Counted from the stretch's first letter, positions 19,798-29,541 are shown. The stretch: DNA of 64,000 nt from Vibrio rhodolitus (GCF_003350325.1 NZ_QLYZ01000008.1:62001-126000); one strand, 5' to 3'. The notes: generated by a model from the letters alone, not told the origin. Numbers and translations: made by a program.

Positions 19798-20604
19798 TCA
19801 CTTCTGGCAACTTGAGCAGAAAAAGGTGTTTCTCTGCCCGATTTTTAGCTCTTCAATCGGCTCACCGCAGCTTGGGCAGGGCTCACCCGCCTTGCCATAT
19901 ACTTGCAGCTCTTGCGCAAAGTAACCCGGCTTACCATCCGCTTGAGAAAAATCTTTTAACGTGGTGCCGCCTTGTTGAATCGAGGTTTGCAGCACTTGCT
20001 TGATCTCAGCCACCAGCTTTATCCACTCATTGAGTGTTAAGCTGCCAGCCGCTCGTTGCGGGTGCAGGCGCGCACTAAATAGGGATTCGCTGGCGTAAAT
20101 GTTGCCGACGCCAACCACCACCTTGTTATCCATAATAAATTGTTTGAGCGCCACACGCTTATTCACCGCTTTTTGCTGCATGTACTCGGCACTAAACTCT
20201 GCCGTTAATGGCTCCGGTCCCATATGCCCCAAGACGTTATGTTCGCCGTCTTCACTATAGAGCCAAGCGCCAAAGCGGCGCGGATCGTTATAACGCAGCA
20301 CCTTGCCATTGGTCAGCTTGAGATCAACATGATCGTGTTTACCCGCCGCAATCTCAGCGTCCAACACCCGCAGCGAACCGGACATCCCCAAGTGAACAAT
20401 CGCACAGCCCGCATCAGTTTCAATAATTAGATACTTAGCGCGGCGGCGAATATTACGGATCACCTGCCCTTCGAGTTTTTTTAGTTCTTTCGGGATATCC
20501 CAGCGCAGTTTTGCAGTGCGAAAGGTAAGGGTTTGGATAGTCTCTCCAATCAGATGGGGCGAAATCCCCATGCGGCTAACTTCAACTTCGGGTAATTCAG
20601 GCAC
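19798..20604 (-). CDS. mutM: Formamidopyrimidine-DNA glycosylase (MutM/Fpg)
   Basis: The 268-residue enzyme removes 8-oxoguanine and opened purines and cleaves the abasic site. The GTG start at 20602-20604 gives PELPEVE directly after the initiator Met; this is required since the N-terminal Pro is the catalytic nucleophile and Glu3 a key acid. A TTG two codons upstream would bury the Pro. Other marks are the Lys in the beta-hairpin GMSGSLRVL near 60, the helix-two-turn-helix [12 protein letters not shown] near 167, and a C-terminal zinc finger [10 protein letters not shown]...CSSCQ. Confidence 0.96.
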   Translation of the reverse strand: MPELPEVEVSRMGISPHLIGETIQTLTFRTAKLRWDIPKELKKLEGQVIRNIRRRAKYLIIETDAGCAIVHLGMSGSLRVLDAEIAAGKHDHVDLKLTNGKVLRYNDPRRFGAWLYSEDGEHNVLGHMGPEPLTAEFSAEYMQQKAVNKRVALKQFIMDNKVVVGVGNIYASESLFSARLHPQRAAGSLTLNEWIKLVAEIKQVLQTSIQQGGTTLKDFSQADGKPGYFAQELQVYGKAGEPCPSCGEPIEELKIGQRNTFFCSSCQK

Positions 20605-20634
20605 TGGCAACTCCGATTAACTACTTGCTATTAA

Positions 20635-21126
20635 TTACTGGTTATCTGCGTGGGTGGGAAATAGGTAATGCTCTTCGAGCGTGACCGCAATCCATTTATC
20701 CTGCCAGTTTTTCAACAACCAAAACTGTGGCAACTGATAAAAGGTGATCCTTTGCGGCTCTTCTTGATCGTGATACCACACCTCCAAAGAGCGGGGCGCC
20801 CCTAAGTTTGGTTGTAAGGTTTGATACTGCTCGATTGGCACTTCAGTACCAACCAAAGTTTGCCAACGCCCAACCAATTGCTGTGCAGGAACGGGGGAAG
20901 GCACACTCAAAATCCAATCACCACCTTCACTAGTTAGCGACCATTGACTCGAATAAATTGCCGTTAGGGTTCGGTTTGGGTTAAGCAGGTAAGGATGCAG
21001 CGGCTCTGCAGGCTCTTCAATGAGGTAATTCTTAATCAGAGTAGGAAGATTGAGCAGCACCATAAACGCAACCACCCCAAGAATGAGGAGATTGTTCCAA
21101 CGGCGACGACGAGCAGTAGATTGCAT
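20635..21126 (-). CDS. Unknown protein with one N-terminal membrane segment
   Basis: The protein has 163 residues. A basic start (STARRRRWNN) precedes a hydrophobic helix at about residues 12-28 (LLILGVVAFMVLLNLPTLI), then a soluble domain with many Trp, Gln and Pro residues, which by the positive-inside rule would be periplasmic. I do not recognise the family. A protein of this kind sits between mutM and rpmG in other vibrios as far as I recall, so it is probably a real conserved gene. No catalytic motif is visible. Confidence 0.7.
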   Translation of the reverse strand: MQSTARRRRWNNLLILGVVAFMVLLNLPTLIKNYLIEEPAEPLHPYLLNPNRTLTAIYSSQWSLTSEGGDWILSVPSPVPAQQLVGRWQTLVGTEVPIEQYQTLQPNLGAPRSLEVWYHDQEEPQRITFYQLPQFWLLKNWQDKWIAVTLEEHYLFPTHADNQ

Positions 21127-21177
21127 ACTTCGATCCTAAATAACCTATCTAGTTGAAGTATATGGGAGATTTAGATA

Positions 21178-21207
21178 ATAAAAAACCCAACTCGAAAGTT
21201 GGGTTTC
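21178..21207 (-). terminator. Intrinsic terminator of the rpmB-rpmG operon
   Basis: On the minus strand the stem AACCCAACT/AGTTGGGTT with the stable tetraloop TTCG is followed by six T residues. It lies about 45 bp after the rpmG stop. Confidence 0.92.
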
Positions 21208-21248
21208 TAATTTAAACTTCTTAAAAGAAGTTACAAAGAAAAAATCAA

Positions 21249-21419
21249 TTACTTGATTTTAGCTTCTTTGTACACAACGTGCTTGCGAACTACAGGATCA
21301 AATTTCTTGATCTCGAATTTGCCAGGCATGTTACGTTTGTTCTTATCAGTTGTGTAGAAGTGACCTGTCTCAGCAGTTGATACTAGACGGATTTTCTCAC
21401 GAACGCCTTTCTTTGCCAT
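21249..21419 (-). CDS. rpmG: 50S ribosomal protein L33
   Basis: Reading the minus strand from the ATG at 21419 gives a 56-residue protein starting [20 protein letters not shown] and ending [17 protein letters not shown], the typical L33 sequence. This paralogue lacks the CXXC zinc-binding pairs found in zinc-type L33 (there is no Cys at all), so it is the zinc-independent form. It follows rpmB by 13 nt and shares its promoter and terminator. It is a large-subunit protein near the E site. Confidence 0.97.
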   Translation of the reverse strand: MAKKGVREKIRLVSTAETGHFYTTDKNKRNMPGKFEIKKFDPVVRKHVVYKEAKIK

Positions 21420-21432
21420 TGCCTATTTCCTC

Positions 21433-21669
21433 TTAAACGTTTTCGCCGCGCGCACGGATGTCAACAAGAACAGCATCGATGCCTTTCTTGTCAATGATGC
21501 GCATACCTTTTGCAGTAAGGCGTAGTTTAACAAAACGTTTTTCGCTCTCTACCCAGAAACGATGAGTTTGTAGGTTCGGCAGAAAACGACGCTTAGTAGC
21601 ATTTCGTGCGTGTGAACGGTTGTTACCCGTTACTGGACGCTTACCAGTTACTTGGCATACTCGTGACAT
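21433..21669 (-). CDS. rpmB: 50S ribosomal protein L28
   Basis: The 78-residue protein starts [20 protein letters not shown], the canonical L28 N-terminus; an ATG five codons upstream is not used in the family. Only one Cys is present, so this is the zinc-free type. It is first in the rpmB-rpmG operon, transcribed from a near-consensus promoter at 21799-21827 with a leader of about 120 nt that contains a hairpin. Confidence 0.97.
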   Translation of the reverse strand: MSRVCQVTGKRPVTGNNRSHARNATKRRFLPNLQTHRFWVESEKRFVKLRLTAKGMRIIDKKGIDAVLVDIRARGENV

Positions 21670-21718
21670 GAATGTCTTCTCCAAAATCGTTTCAGCTCGA
21701 TATCAACCTTGGTGGCCG

Positions 21719-21753
21719 AACCTCTTCTATTTCTAAACAGAAGGATAGAGGTT
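21719..21753 (-). promoter_or_regulatory. Hairpin in the rpmB leader
   Basis: AACCTCT (21719-21725) pairs with AGAGGTT (21747-21753), and an inner TTTCT/AGAA(G) arm extends the stem. It lies within the transcribed leader about 50-85 nt before the rpmB start. No T run follows, so it is not a plain terminator; autogenous control by a ribosomal protein is possible but unproven. Confidence 0.5.
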
Positions 21754-21798
21754 TAGATCCGCTATAGAAAGTCTATACAAGGCTATCAAAGGTCGCGC

Positions 21799-21827
21799 AT
21801 TATACTAACTTGAATAGCATTGCTCAA
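21799..21827 (-). promoter_or_regulatory. Sigma-70 promoter of rpmB-rpmG
   Basis: On the minus strand TTGAGC (21822-21827) and TATAAT (21799-21804) are separated by exactly 17 bp. The discriminator just after the -10 is GC-rich (GCGCGACC), as in promoters under negative stringent control, which fits ribosomal protein genes. Confidence 0.85.
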
Positions 21828-21948
21828 GACCCGAACAGATCCTTTTTACAGATTTCAGTGATCTTTTTTTAAGCAGAGCTGAATTTAGTCTAAAAAATGT
21901 CGAGGGATTGTACTCAGATTTAGTTCAACTCACAACAAAAATTGTGAT

Positions 21949-22623
21949 TCAAATCCAACCACGCTCTGCGAACGAAATAACTTCGCCATCTCCAACCACA
22001 AAATGGTCAAGAATTCTTATCTCAACTAAAGCCAGCGCATCTATCAAACGACGAGTAATACGGCGATCAGACTGACTCGGCTCGGCGATACCTGAGGGGT
22101 GATTATGGGCGAGGATTAATGCGGCAGCATTGAGCTCTAGCGAGCGTTTAACCACTTCTCTTGGATAAACTGAAGCAGAATCAATCGTTCCTTCAAACAT
22201 CACCTCAGAGCGAATCACGCGATGCTGGTTATCGAGAAACAGTATGTAGAAGGCTTCTCGTTGGCGATCACGTAGGACACTGGATAAATACAATTTGGTT
22301 TGCTGTGGGCTGGTCAGCGCTTCACCACGTTTTAACGTTTCCGCTAAATATCGCTGCGACATCTCCAAACAAGCTTGCAGTTGCACATATTTGGCAAGCC
22401 CCAACCCTTTGTGGCGGCAAAACTCCTGCTCGGAAGCCGAAAATAGACGTCTTAACGAGCCAAATTCACCCAGTAGCTGATCAGCGAGTTGCAAAACGTT
22501 GACGCCTTGCGTGCCCGTGCGCAAAAAAATCGCCAGTAATTCCGCATCCGTGAGTGCGTTTGGTCCATGGTGACGCAGCTTCTCTCGCGGTAATAATGCA
22601 TTGGGTAATGACTTGATGCCCAT
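21949..22623 (-). CDS. radC: RadC family JAB/MPN-domain protein
   Basis: The 224-residue protein has an N-terminal helix-hairpin-helix-like part ([19 protein letters not shown]) and a C-terminal metalloprotease-like MPN domain with a conserved Glu ([23 protein letters not shown], near 142) and the JAMM signature [14 protein letters not shown] near 173-186. The biochemical role is unresolved; the name from radiation sensitivity in E. coli is not reliable. It is divergent from neither neighbour and shares the minus strand with the chemoreceptor. It is the usual neighbour of rpmB and coaBC. Confidence 0.93.
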   Translation of the reverse strand: MGIKSLPNALLPREKLRHHGPNALTDAELLAIFLRTGTQGVNVLQLADQLLGEFGSLRRLFSASEQEFCRHKGLGLAKYVQLQACLEMSQRYLAETLKRGEALTSPQQTKLYLSSVLRDRQREAFYILFLDNQHRVIRSEVMFEGTIDSASVYPREVVKRSLELNAAALILAHNHPSGIAEPSQSDRRITRRLIDALALVEIRILDHFVVGDGEVISFAERGWI

Positions 22624-22736
22624 TCCAACTCCATCCTGTCCAAATCACCTCTATTGGACAAAATAAAAAGTGAAAGCCGAAATCGACTTTCACTTTTCTG
22701 ATCCAAGTTAACTAAGAGATGTAACTGATAGAGCAA

Positions 22737-24416
22737 TTACAATTTAAAGCTCCCCACCAGTTGATGCATTTCTTGACCAGATTGTGTCAACTGAGAACTG
22801 ATTGAGTCTGACTGCTGCAACGTTTGGTTAATCTCATTTACGATATGTTGAATCGCAACTAAGTTTTGATTGATATCTTCTGCTACCGCGCTCTGCTCTT
22901 CTGCTGCTGATGCGGTTTGGATCCCCATATCACGAATCGTCGCAACAGAGTGCTGCACCGCAGCCAGCATTTCGCTAATACGACTTGAGTCTTGTGCCGT
23001 CTGTTCACCACTTTGCTGGCTCGCCGCCATGGTCGAAACCGCGCGCGACACCCCATCTTGCAATTGCTTAAGCATATCGCCAATTTCATGAGTACTGTTT
23101 TGTGTGCGGCTGGCAAGCGAGCGCACTTCATCGGCAACCACCGCAAAGCCGCGCCCCTGCTCACCTGCGCGCGCAGCCTCAATCGCCGCGTTGAGCGCCA
23201 GTAAGTTAGTTTGCTCAGCAATCTCACCAATCACCTGCAGTACTTTGGTGATTTGCTCAGTTTGCGCACTTAAATCCGAAACCGCATCCGAGGTTAGGTT
23301 CACCTCATTGACCAACTGGTTAATACCTTCAATCGCATGCCCAACTTCGGTTTGCGCGTCGTGAATTTGCTCATTGGCATCGTCAATCGCCTGCGCGGTC
23401 GCATTGGTATTGTTGGCCACCTCTTTCGAGGTCATGCTCATCTCCGTCACGGCTGTCACCACTTTTTCTGTCTCTAAACAGTGGCGCTGCATTTGCTCGC
23501 TAGCTTGGCTGGTTTGCGAGTCCAATCGCTGCGCGGCAGATTTCACCGACTCTGCGCTACCACGGATATCCGAAATCAGCGGATGCAACTTGTCCATAAA
23601 GTGATTGAACGCCAGTGCCACCTCTCCCACTTCATCTTTACTCTCAACTTGCAAGCGTGCAGACAGTTCGCCATCACCAGCCGCGACATCTTTTAGCGAC
23701 GTGGCAATATGTTGCAACGGACGCACTCCGCGCGAAATGATCATACTCAGCACCACGCTCGTGAGCACTAAGCCAAATAGCGACAAACCAATCGCCGATA
23801 GCGTTTGTTCATTGAGCTGTTCAGTGCGCTCTGCTTGTGTTTTTGCTACCTGAATATCGATATCATCAATATAGATGCCAGTGCCTAACACCCAGTCCCA
23901 CTTTGGCAGATATTCTGCGTAACCCAACTTGGGCGCTTGGGCATCAATTGAAGGCTTATGCCAAGAGAAATACAAAAAGCCATCGCCATCTTTCGCCGCT
24001 TTGATCAGCCCAGCAATCACCTCCACACCATTTTCATCTTTTAGCCCGTAGAGATTTTTGCCTTCAAGCTCAGGTTTTATGGCGTGTAGGGTATTGACGC
24101 CTTGCGAGTCATAAGCAAAGAAATAACCATCACTTTCAAAGCGCATCGCCTTTAGAATGGCTTTGGCTTGCTCTTTATTGTTGCCATTAACGTCTGAGTC
24201 GTACAATGGCTTGATCGCGGTCGCCCCCATCATCAGGTACGCCTTTAACTCTCGTTGCTTGTTCTCAATCAACTCCGCGCGATAATTTGCCAATTCAGCC
24301 TCGAGGCTGGCTTGCCCTTTAAAATAGTAAACTGCGGTTATAAGCATTGTGATCACCACGAGTGGGATCACGGTCACTAGAAGCAACTTACCTCGGCTTT
24401 TTAGTGATATTCCCAT
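22737..24416 (-). CDS. Methyl-accepting chemotaxis protein with Cache sensor
   Basis: The inner-membrane chemoreceptor of 559 residues starts at [10 protein letters not shown]; a first TM helix at about 11-32 is followed by a periplasmic single Cache (sCache_2-like) domain with [14 protein letters not shown] and the [15 protein letters not shown] end near 172, a second TM at about 200-222, a HAMP linker, and a long cytoplasmic coiled coil. The signalling tip reads [20 protein letters not shown] near 371. Its ligand is not predictable; many sCache_2 receptors sense small carboxylates. The C-terminus lacks the NWETF-like CheR/CheB tether pentapeptide. Confidence 0.94.
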   Translation of the reverse strand: MGISLKSRGKLLLVTVIPLVVITMLITAVYYFKGQASLEAELANYRAELIENKQRELKAYLMMGATAIKPLYDSDVNGNNKEQAKAILKAMRFESDGYFFAYDSQGVNTLHAIKPELEGKNLYGLKDENGVEVIAGLIKAAKDGDGFLYFSWHKPSIDAQAPKLGYAEYLPKWDWVLGTGIYIDDIDIQVAKTQAERTEQLNEQTLSAIGLSLFGLVLTSVVLSMIISRGVRPLQHIATSLKDVAAGDGELSARLQVESKDEVGEVALAFNHFMDKLHPLISDIRGSAESVKSAAQRLDSQTSQASEQMQRHCLETEKVVTAVTEMSMTSKEVANNTNATAQAIDDANEQIHDAQTEVGHAIEGINQLVNEVNLTSDAVSDLSAQTEQITKVLQVIGEIAEQTNLLALNAAIEAARAGEQGRGFAVVADEVRSLASRTQNSTHEIGDMLKQLQDGVSRAVSTMAASQQSGEQTAQDSSRISEMLAAVQHSVATIRDMGIQTASAAEEQSAVAEDINQNLVAIQHIVNEINQTLQQSDSISSQLTQSGQEMHQLVGSFKL

Positions 24417-24664
24417 TACTACACCTGTCCTTGTTTGTGAGCGAATGACGCTAAGCAACCTCACACTATTTTGTATCTCAATTGTAAGATTGCTTATTTA
24501 TGAGTTCATTGGTGTGAAATTATACTGCCGCACTTGTAAATGATATGTATGTTATTTGCTGGCGTATTTGAATATTTTGAGGTGACTCAAGAGCTGTAGA
24601 AACATCAACGATTAATACATCTTTGGCTTGTGATACTATCAGCGCATTATTTTGGAGAATTACA

Positions 24665-25864
24665 ATGCAAACACTCGCAGGTAAAAAGATTTTGCTCGGC
24701 ATCAGTGGTGGTATTGCCGCTTACAAATGTGCTGAATTAACCCGCCGTCTTATCGAGCGTGGCGCTCAAGTTCAAGTTGTTATGACCAAAGCTGCCAAAG
24801 AGTTTATTACTCCGCTCACCATGCAAGCCGTCTCTGGTCGCCCAGTCTCTGACAGCCTATTGGATCCGGCAGCTGAAGCGTCGATGGGGCATATTGAATT
24901 AGCTAAATGGGCTGATTTGGTATTATTGGCTCCGGCAACAGCAGATCTCATCGCGCGTATGGCGGCAGGCATGGGTAACGATTTACTCACCACTCTCGTC
25001 CTTGCCAGTGACGCGCCGATTGCCGTTTCACCTGCGATGAATCAGCAAATGTATCGCAACCAAGCAACGCAAGAAAACATCGCCACACTGAGCCGCCGTG
25101 GTATGCATATTTGGGGCCCTGCAGCTGGTGAACAAGCTTGTGGCGATGTGGGACCTGGTCGCATGCTAGAACCGATGCAACTGGTTGGCTTATGTGAACA
25201 GTTCTTCAGCGATAAACCTCTCAAAGACAAATCCATCTTGATCAGCGCAGGTCCTACTCGTGAAGCCATCGATCCAGTGCGTTACATCAGTAACCACAGC
25301 TCAGGCAAAATGGGCTTTGCACTTGCGCAAGCGGCGCAGCAACTTGGCGCAAGCGTGACTCTGGTTGCCGGTCCAGTAGCCTTGCCAACGCCACAAGGCT
25401 GCGAGCGTATTGATGTAGAAAGCGCGAACGATATGCACCAAGCCGTGATGAGCAAAGCGATTGAGAGCGATGTATTTATTAGCTGCGCGGCCGTGGCAGA
25501 CTATCGCCCTGAAACCGTAGCGGACAATAAGTTGAAAAAGACTGACGACAACGATGCCATGACTGTCAAAATGGTCAAAAACCCAGATATCGTTGCTTCT
25601 GTTGCCGCACTGAGCGAACAGCGACCATTTACTGTTGGCTTTGCCGCTGAAACCCAAAACGTTAAACAGTATGCGTTAAGTAAACTGACTCGCAAAAACC
25701 TCGATATGATCTGCGCCAATGATGTTTCTGTGCAAGGACAAGGGTTTAATAGCAACGACAATGCGATTACCGTATACTGGCAACAAGGTGAGCAGGCACT
25801 CACTCTCGCATCAAAACAACAAATAGCACAGCAAATTCTGCGACTTATTGCTGATAAGCTGTAA
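24665..25864 (+). CDS. coaBC: Bifunctional phosphopantothenoylcysteine decarboxylase / phosphopantothenate-cysteine ligase
   Basis: The 399-residue protein carries out two steps of CoA synthesis. The flavoprotein CoaC half has [18 protein letters not shown] near 10, the active-site His in [11 protein letters not shown] near 72, PAMNQQMY near 122, and the substrate clamp Cys in [12 protein letters not shown] near 155. The CoaB half has [21 protein letters not shown] near 197 and the KKTDD/VKNPDI region near 288-310. The start is the ATG with GGAG eight bases upstream. It acts two steps before CoaD, encoded upstream. Confidence 0.97.
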   Translation: MQTLAGKKILLGISGGIAAYKCAELTRRLIERGAQVQVVMTKAAKEFITPLTMQAVSGRPVSDSLLDPAAEASMGHIELAKWADLVLLAPATADLIARMAAGMGNDLLTTLVLASDAPIAVSPAMNQQMYRNQATQENIATLSRRGMHIWGPAAGEQACGDVGPGRMLEPMQLVGLCEQFFSDKPLKDKSILISAGPTREAIDPVRYISNHSSGKMGFALAQAAQQLGASVTLVAGPVALPTPQGCERIDVESANDMHQAVMSKAIESDVFISCAAVADYRPETVADNKLKKTDDNDAMTVKMVKNPDIVASVAALSEQRPFTVGFAAETQNVKQYALSKLTRKNLDMICANDVSVQGQGFNSNDNAITVYWQQGEQALTLASKQQIAQQILRLIADKL

Positions 25865-25894
25865 AACGAATTCTTATTTTTTGAGCTAATCGCC

Positions 25895-25916
25895 CTGCCT
25901 AATTTAAGGCAGGGTC
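25895..25916 (+). terminator. Hairpin between coaBC and slmA
   Basis: CCCTGCC and GGCAGGG form a perfect 7-bp stem around TAATTTAA. GTCCCCATTTATTTT follows, a weak T tract. It probably ends coaBC transcription. In E. coli this gap contains dut. Confidence 0.6.
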
Positions 25917-25970
25917 CCCATTTATTTTGCGAAAAGACTTTGCAAAAAGTGGTCACAAAAGGAAGCGTTC

Positions 25971-26561
25971 ATGGCAGGAACACGAAAAACCAATCGCCGA
26001 GAAGAAATATTACAAGCCCTAGCACAAATGCTGGAGTCAAATGACGGTGCATCGCGCATTACAACCGCGAAGCTCGCCAAACAAGTCGGCGTCTCTGAAG
26101 CGGCGCTGTACCGTCATTTCCCAAGTAAAGCACGCATGTTTGAAGGGCTGATTGAGTTTATCGAAGAATCTCTAATGTCGCGTATCAATCGCATCTTAGA
26201 TGAAGAGAAAGACACCCTTACGCGTATTCGCTTAGTGCTGCAATTGATCCTTGCCTTTGCCGAGCGTAACCCTGGTCTGACTCGCATTCTTTCCGGTCAT
26301 GCGTTAATGTTTGAAAATGAACGACTACGCGATCGCATCAACCAACTGTTTGAGCGTATTGAAACCTCGTTACGCCAAATCCTGCGTGAACGTAAGCTAC
26401 GTGAAGGAAAATCGTTTCCAGTCGATGAACGTATTCTTGCCGCGCAGTTGCTTGGTCAGGTTGAAGGCAGTCTCAATCGTTTTGTTCGTTCAGACTTTAA
26501 ATATCAGCCGACGGCTAACTTTGATGAATACTGGGCACTGCTCAGCGCACAAATTGCTTAA
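25971..26561 (+). CDS. slmA: Nucleoid occlusion factor SlmA (TetR family)
   Basis: The 196-residue DNA-binding protein blocks FtsZ assembly over unsegregated chromosome. The N-terminal helix-turn-helix is [32 protein letters not shown] at about 28-59 (typical TetR), with the all-helical dimerisation and FtsZ-binding part after it. The match to E. coli SlmA extends to the end. AAAAGGAAG precedes the ATG. It is followed after 8 nt by the acyltransferase genes, so slmA-lpxL-lpxN probably form an operon. Confidence 0.96.
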   Translation: MAGTRKTNRREEILQALAQMLESNDGASRITTAKLAKQVGVSEAALYRHFPSKARMFEGLIEFIEESLMSRINRILDEEKDTLTRIRLVLQLILAFAERNPGLTRILSGHALMFENERLRDRINQLFERIETSLRQILRERKLREGKSFPVDERILAAQLLGQVEGSLNRFVRSDFKYQPTANFDEYWALLSAQIA

Positions 26562-26569
26562 ATAAGAAC

Positions 26570-27520
26570 ATGAAAAAAAGAACTCACGTTGATAAGCCTG
26601 AGTTTAAACTCGCTTTATTGCACCCAAAACATTGGGGCGTTTGGCTCGGCTTTGGCTTGCTTGCACTATTAGTAAATCTGCTCCCTTACGCGCTGCTATT
26701 GCGGCTCGGGCGCGCAATTGGTTTGCTGGGAATGAAACTTGGCAAATCGCGCGTAAGCATCGCTCGACGCAACTTTGAGCTTGCTTTCCCTAACATGGCG
26801 CCCGAAGAAATCGAAGCCAAGGTAGTAGAAAACTTTAAAAACACCGGCATGGCGCTGATTGAAACCGGCATCACTTGGTTTTGGCCTACTTGGCGTTTTA
26901 AGCGTCTTTTAGTGGCGAAAGATATCTCGCTGCTCGAGTCTCTGCGCGATGAAGGCAAAGGGGTTCTGCTATGCTGCGTGCATGCACTTAACCTAGAAAT
27001 CACTGCACGAGCCTTTGGCGTATTGGGTTTGCAAGGCTATGGTGCTTACCGACCTCACAGCAACCCAGCGTACGAATTTATTCAGTATCGCGGTCGCACG
27101 CGTAATGGCAACCAACTGATTTATCGTCGCGATCTTAAGCAAATGATCCGTGTTCTTCGTGAAGGAGAGCGCCTCTTCTATTTACCCGATCAAGACTATG
27201 GTCATAATAAGTCGGTCTTTGTGCCCTTTTTTGCCGTACCAGAAGCCTGTACCACCACAGGTACAAGTATTCTTCACTACACTAGCCAGTGCGCGGTGAT
27301 CACAGGCTCAGGCTTTAGAAACAGTGCCGGCAAGTACGAAATAATTGCCAGCCCACGTATCGATTTAGACTACCCTAAAAAGGATGAAACGGCAGCCGCA
27401 GCTTATATGAATCACTATATTGAACAAGTGATTCTGCGCGCGCCTGAACAATGGATGTGGCTACATAAGCGTTTCAAATCGCTACCCGATGAAACACAAA
27501 CCAATTCACGCTACCTCTAA
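26570..27520 (+). CDS. lpxL: Lipid A late acyltransferase, LpxL type
   Basis: The 316-residue inner-membrane enzyme transfers a secondary acyl chain from acyl-ACP to the Kdo-lipid A precursor. It shows HPKHWGVWLGFGLLALLVNL (membrane anchor, about 18-45), the catalytic HX4E motif in CVHALNLEI near 132-137, and the conserved YRPHSNPAYE near 155 and LPDQDYG near 206. By order (slmA, this gene, next gene, pyrE) it corresponds to V. cholerae LpxL (VC0213), known to add myristate. The exact chain in this organism is inferred. Confidence 0.88.
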   Translation: MKKRTHVDKPEFKLALLHPKHWGVWLGFGLLALLVNLLPYALLLRLGRAIGLLGMKLGKSRVSIARRNFELAFPNMAPEEIEAKVVENFKNTGMALIETGITWFWPTWRFKRLLVAKDISLLESLRDEGKGVLLCCVHALNLEITARAFGVLGLQGYGAYRPHSNPAYEFIQYRGRTRNGNQLIYRRDLKQMIRVLREGERLFYLPDQDYGHNKSVFVPFFAVPEACTTTGTSILHYTSQCAVITGSGFRNSAGKYEIIASPRIDLDYPKKDETAAAAYMNHYIEQVILRAPEQWMWLHKRFKSLPDETQTNSRYL

Positions 27521-27538
27521 ATTAGGTTTTTTGCTGCT

Positions 27539-28531
27539 ATGAGTGACACTCAAAAAAATAGTACGGATAAATACATCCATAACCCGACCTTCCAGTGGTC
27601 TTTTCTCCACCCGAAACATTGGGGCACTTGGATTGGCATTTTCTTTGCGGCGTTATTGGCGTTTGTGCCGGTGCGCTGGCGCGATAAGGTAGCAAGAAAG
27701 CTGTCGACATTTGTGATCCGTAAAAATGGTCGCGTGGTGCGACGAGCGCGCGTCAATTTGCAATATTGCTTCCCAGAAAAGAGCGCGGAAGAAAGACAAC
27801 ATATTCTTGAAGAGGCTTTTGTAAAAGCCGCTCAGTACTTGTTGGCGTATTCTGAATTTTTAGTCCGCTCGACGAAGCACAATCAAAGTCGTGGCGTCAT
27901 GATTGGTGAAGAGAACATCATCCCGCTGCTGGATGCTGGCGAGCCGGTGATCATTTTGGCGCCTCATGCATGGGCGGTCGACTATCCAGGCGTTATGCTC
28001 GCGGCACGTGGCTATAAAATTACCACCATCATGAAGCCGCAACGCAACCCGATTGGCGACTGGCTAATGCAAGTGCAGCGCATGCAATATGGCGGTCGCA
28101 TTTTTGCTCGTGAAGCTGGTGTGAAACCGTTTGTCCGTTCAATCAAAGATGGTTATGTCGGTTACTGGCTGCCTGATGAAGATTTTGGCGCTGCAAGCTC
28201 GGTGTTTGTGCCTTTCTTCGGCACTGAAAAAGCGACCCTCAAAGGCTTTGGTAAAATGGCGCGTCTATCCAAAGCGAAAGTGGTCCCTATTCTACCAGCG
28301 TATAACGACCAAACGGGTAAATACGAAGTACACATCCTGCCTGCTTTAGAAAACTTCCCAACTGGGGATGAAGAGCAAGATGCACGTGCGATGAATAAAG
28401 CGATTGAAGATTTGGTTACTCCACGCCCTGAGCAATATATGTGGAACCTATCGCTGCTGAAAACTCAGCGTGACGGACGTGAAATCTACGATAACTCAGA
28501 CAAGGGCGATCGTGATTTAAGCCAGCAATAA
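27539..28531 (+). CDS. lpxN: Lipid A secondary acyltransferase, LpxM/LpxN type
   Basis: The protein has 330 residues and begins with a basic segment, then the same HPKHWGTWIGIFFAALLAF anchor as its upstream neighbour and the HX4D catalytic motif in APHAWAVDYPG near 140-146, then KPQRNPIGD near 160 and LPDEDFG near 211. It is a paralogue of the preceding enzyme; the MsbB-type features and position match V. cholerae LpxN (VC0212), which adds 3-hydroxylaurate and influences polymyxin resistance. LpxM is the alternative name. Chain specificity is inferred from synteny. Confidence 0.85.
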   Translation: MSDTQKNSTDKYIHNPTFQWSFLHPKHWGTWIGIFFAALLAFVPVRWRDKVARKLSTFVIRKNGRVVRRARVNLQYCFPEKSAEERQHILEEAFVKAAQYLLAYSEFLVRSTKHNQSRGVMIGEENIIPLLDAGEPVIILAPHAWAVDYPGVMLAARGYKITTIMKPQRNPIGDWLMQVQRMQYGGRIFAREAGVKPFVRSIKDGYVGYWLPDEDFGAASSVFVPFFGTEKATLKGFGKMARLSKAKVVPILPAYNDQTGKYEVHILPALENFPTGDEEQDARAMNKAIEDLVTPRPEQYMWNLSLLKTQRDGREIYDNSDKGDRDLSQQ

Positions 28532-28551
28532 ACGGCAAACATTACAAACTA

Positions 28552-28585
28552 AAAAGGGCTGATGGAGTAATCCACCAGCCCTTTT
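28552..28585. terminator. Bidirectional terminator between lpxN and pyrE
   Basis: AAAAGGGCTGATGGA and TCCACCAGCCCTTTT pair with one mismatch around GTAA. Runs of A and T on the two sides allow it to end both the plus-strand slmA-lpxLN and the minus-strand pyrE transcripts. Confidence 0.9.
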
Positions 28586-28611
28586 GATTATCTAACCCAA
28601 ACAGTGCCTGG

Positions 28612-29253
28612 TTAGATGCCGTATTCAGCGCGGTACGCTTTTACTGCTTCAAGGTGCTCAGTGTTGTCGCCTTTCTCTTCTAGGAAAGTGATAAGGTCTG
28701 TCAGGCTAACGATAGAAATCACTGCACAACCAAAGTCACGCTCAACTTCTTGAATCGCTGATAGCTCGCCCTTGCCTTTCTCTTGACGGTCAATCGCCAC
28801 CAATACGCCTGCTAAATCTGCGCCATTGGCTTGGATGATTTCCATTGACTCACGAATCGCGGTACCGGCAGTGATCACGTCATCCACCAGCATAATACGA
28901 CCTTCCAGAGCGCTACCCACTAAATTGCCACCTTCACCGTGATCTTTGGCTTCTTTACGGTTAAAGCAGTAAGGCGTATCGATGTCATGGTGATCTGCTA
29001 ATGCGACTGCAGTAGTAGTCGCGATTGGAATACCTTTGTACGCAGGGCCAAACAACACGTCAAACTCAATACCTGAATCCGCCAACGCCGCTGCATAGAA
29101 ACGACCTAAACGCGCTAAATCACGACCAGTATTGAACAAGCCAGCGTTAAAGAAATATGGGCTCTTACGGCCTGACTTCAAAGTAAACTCACCAAACTTT
29201 AAAACTTCTTTCTCTAGTGCAAATTCAATAAATTCACGCTGGTATGCTTTCAT
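28612..29253 (-). CDS. pyrE: Orotate phosphoribosyltransferase
   Basis: The 213-residue enzyme forms OMP from orotate and PRPP in pyrimidine synthesis. The PRPP-binding signature is [17 protein letters not shown] near 119-135, with [19 protein letters not shown] near 19-37 and the flexible loop [11 protein letters not shown] near 99. The start at MKAYQREFI matches the family; 12 codons upstream are leader. rph lies upstream on the same strand as in E. coli, but here a terminator and a 292-bp structured region separate them. Confidence 0.97.
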   Translation of the reverse strand: MKAYQREFIEFALEKEVLKFGEFTLKSGRKSPYFFNAGLFNTGRDLARLGRFYAAALADSGIEFDVLFGPAYKGIPIATTTAVALADHHDIDTPYCFNRKEAKDHGEGGNLVGSALEGRIMLVDDVITAGTAIRESMEIIQANGADLAGVLVAIDRQEKGKGELSAIQEVERDFGCAVISIVSLTDLITFLEEKGDNTEHLEAVKAYRAEYGI

Positions 29254-29401
29254 CATCCACTCTCTAATTAAATGCCTAGTGCCTATCACTAGATGGTTTA
29301 CAACTTCAAATTGCAGTAACTATTCACTTAGTTACCCATTAATAATCTTCAATGCCGTAAATGTATGTCATTGAAGATGAATCCTTTGCAGTAGAAAGCT
29401 T

Positions 29402-29486
29402 CACAGCTAGGCAGCCAGACTTTTCGAGCCTATGAGCATACACAAGTATGTGATTAGGTCGAAAAGTTGCAGCGAACAACGCTGTG
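29402..29486. repeat. Long imperfect palindrome in the rph-pyrE gap
   Basis: Outer arms CACAGC (29402-29407) and GCTGTG (29481-29486) enclose an inner interrupted stem: CTTTTCGA (29420-29427) with TCGAAAAG (29459-29466), CCTA with TAGG, and CATAC with GTATG around ACAA. The segmented symmetric pattern could be a folded RNA or a dispersed Vibrio repeat. Confidence 0.65.
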
Positions 29487-29504
29487 GAGTTTTATACAAA
29501 AAAG

Positions 29505-29541
29505 GTAAAAAAATAGCCTCCGATAAAGGAAGCTATTTCTC
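29505..29541 (-). terminator. Terminator or attenuator directly after rph
   Basis: On the minus strand GAAATAGCTTCC pairs with GGAGGCTATTT (one U-G pair) around TTTATC, followed by a run of T. It lies within 40 nt of the rph stop. It would uncouple pyrE from rph unless read-through is regulated. Confidence 0.85.

Noticed and set aside
22870..23853. Several long open frames on the plus strand opposite the chemoreceptor gene
   Set aside because: They are antisense shadows of a well-supported MCP coding sequence, have low-complexity Ser/Ala/Cys composition, and no ribosome-binding sites.
24461..24663. Sigma-28 type promoter for the chemoreceptor gene
   Set aside because: A TATAAT is present on the minus strand in this gap, but no sequence fits the sigma-28 consensus (TAAA-N15-GCCGATAA).
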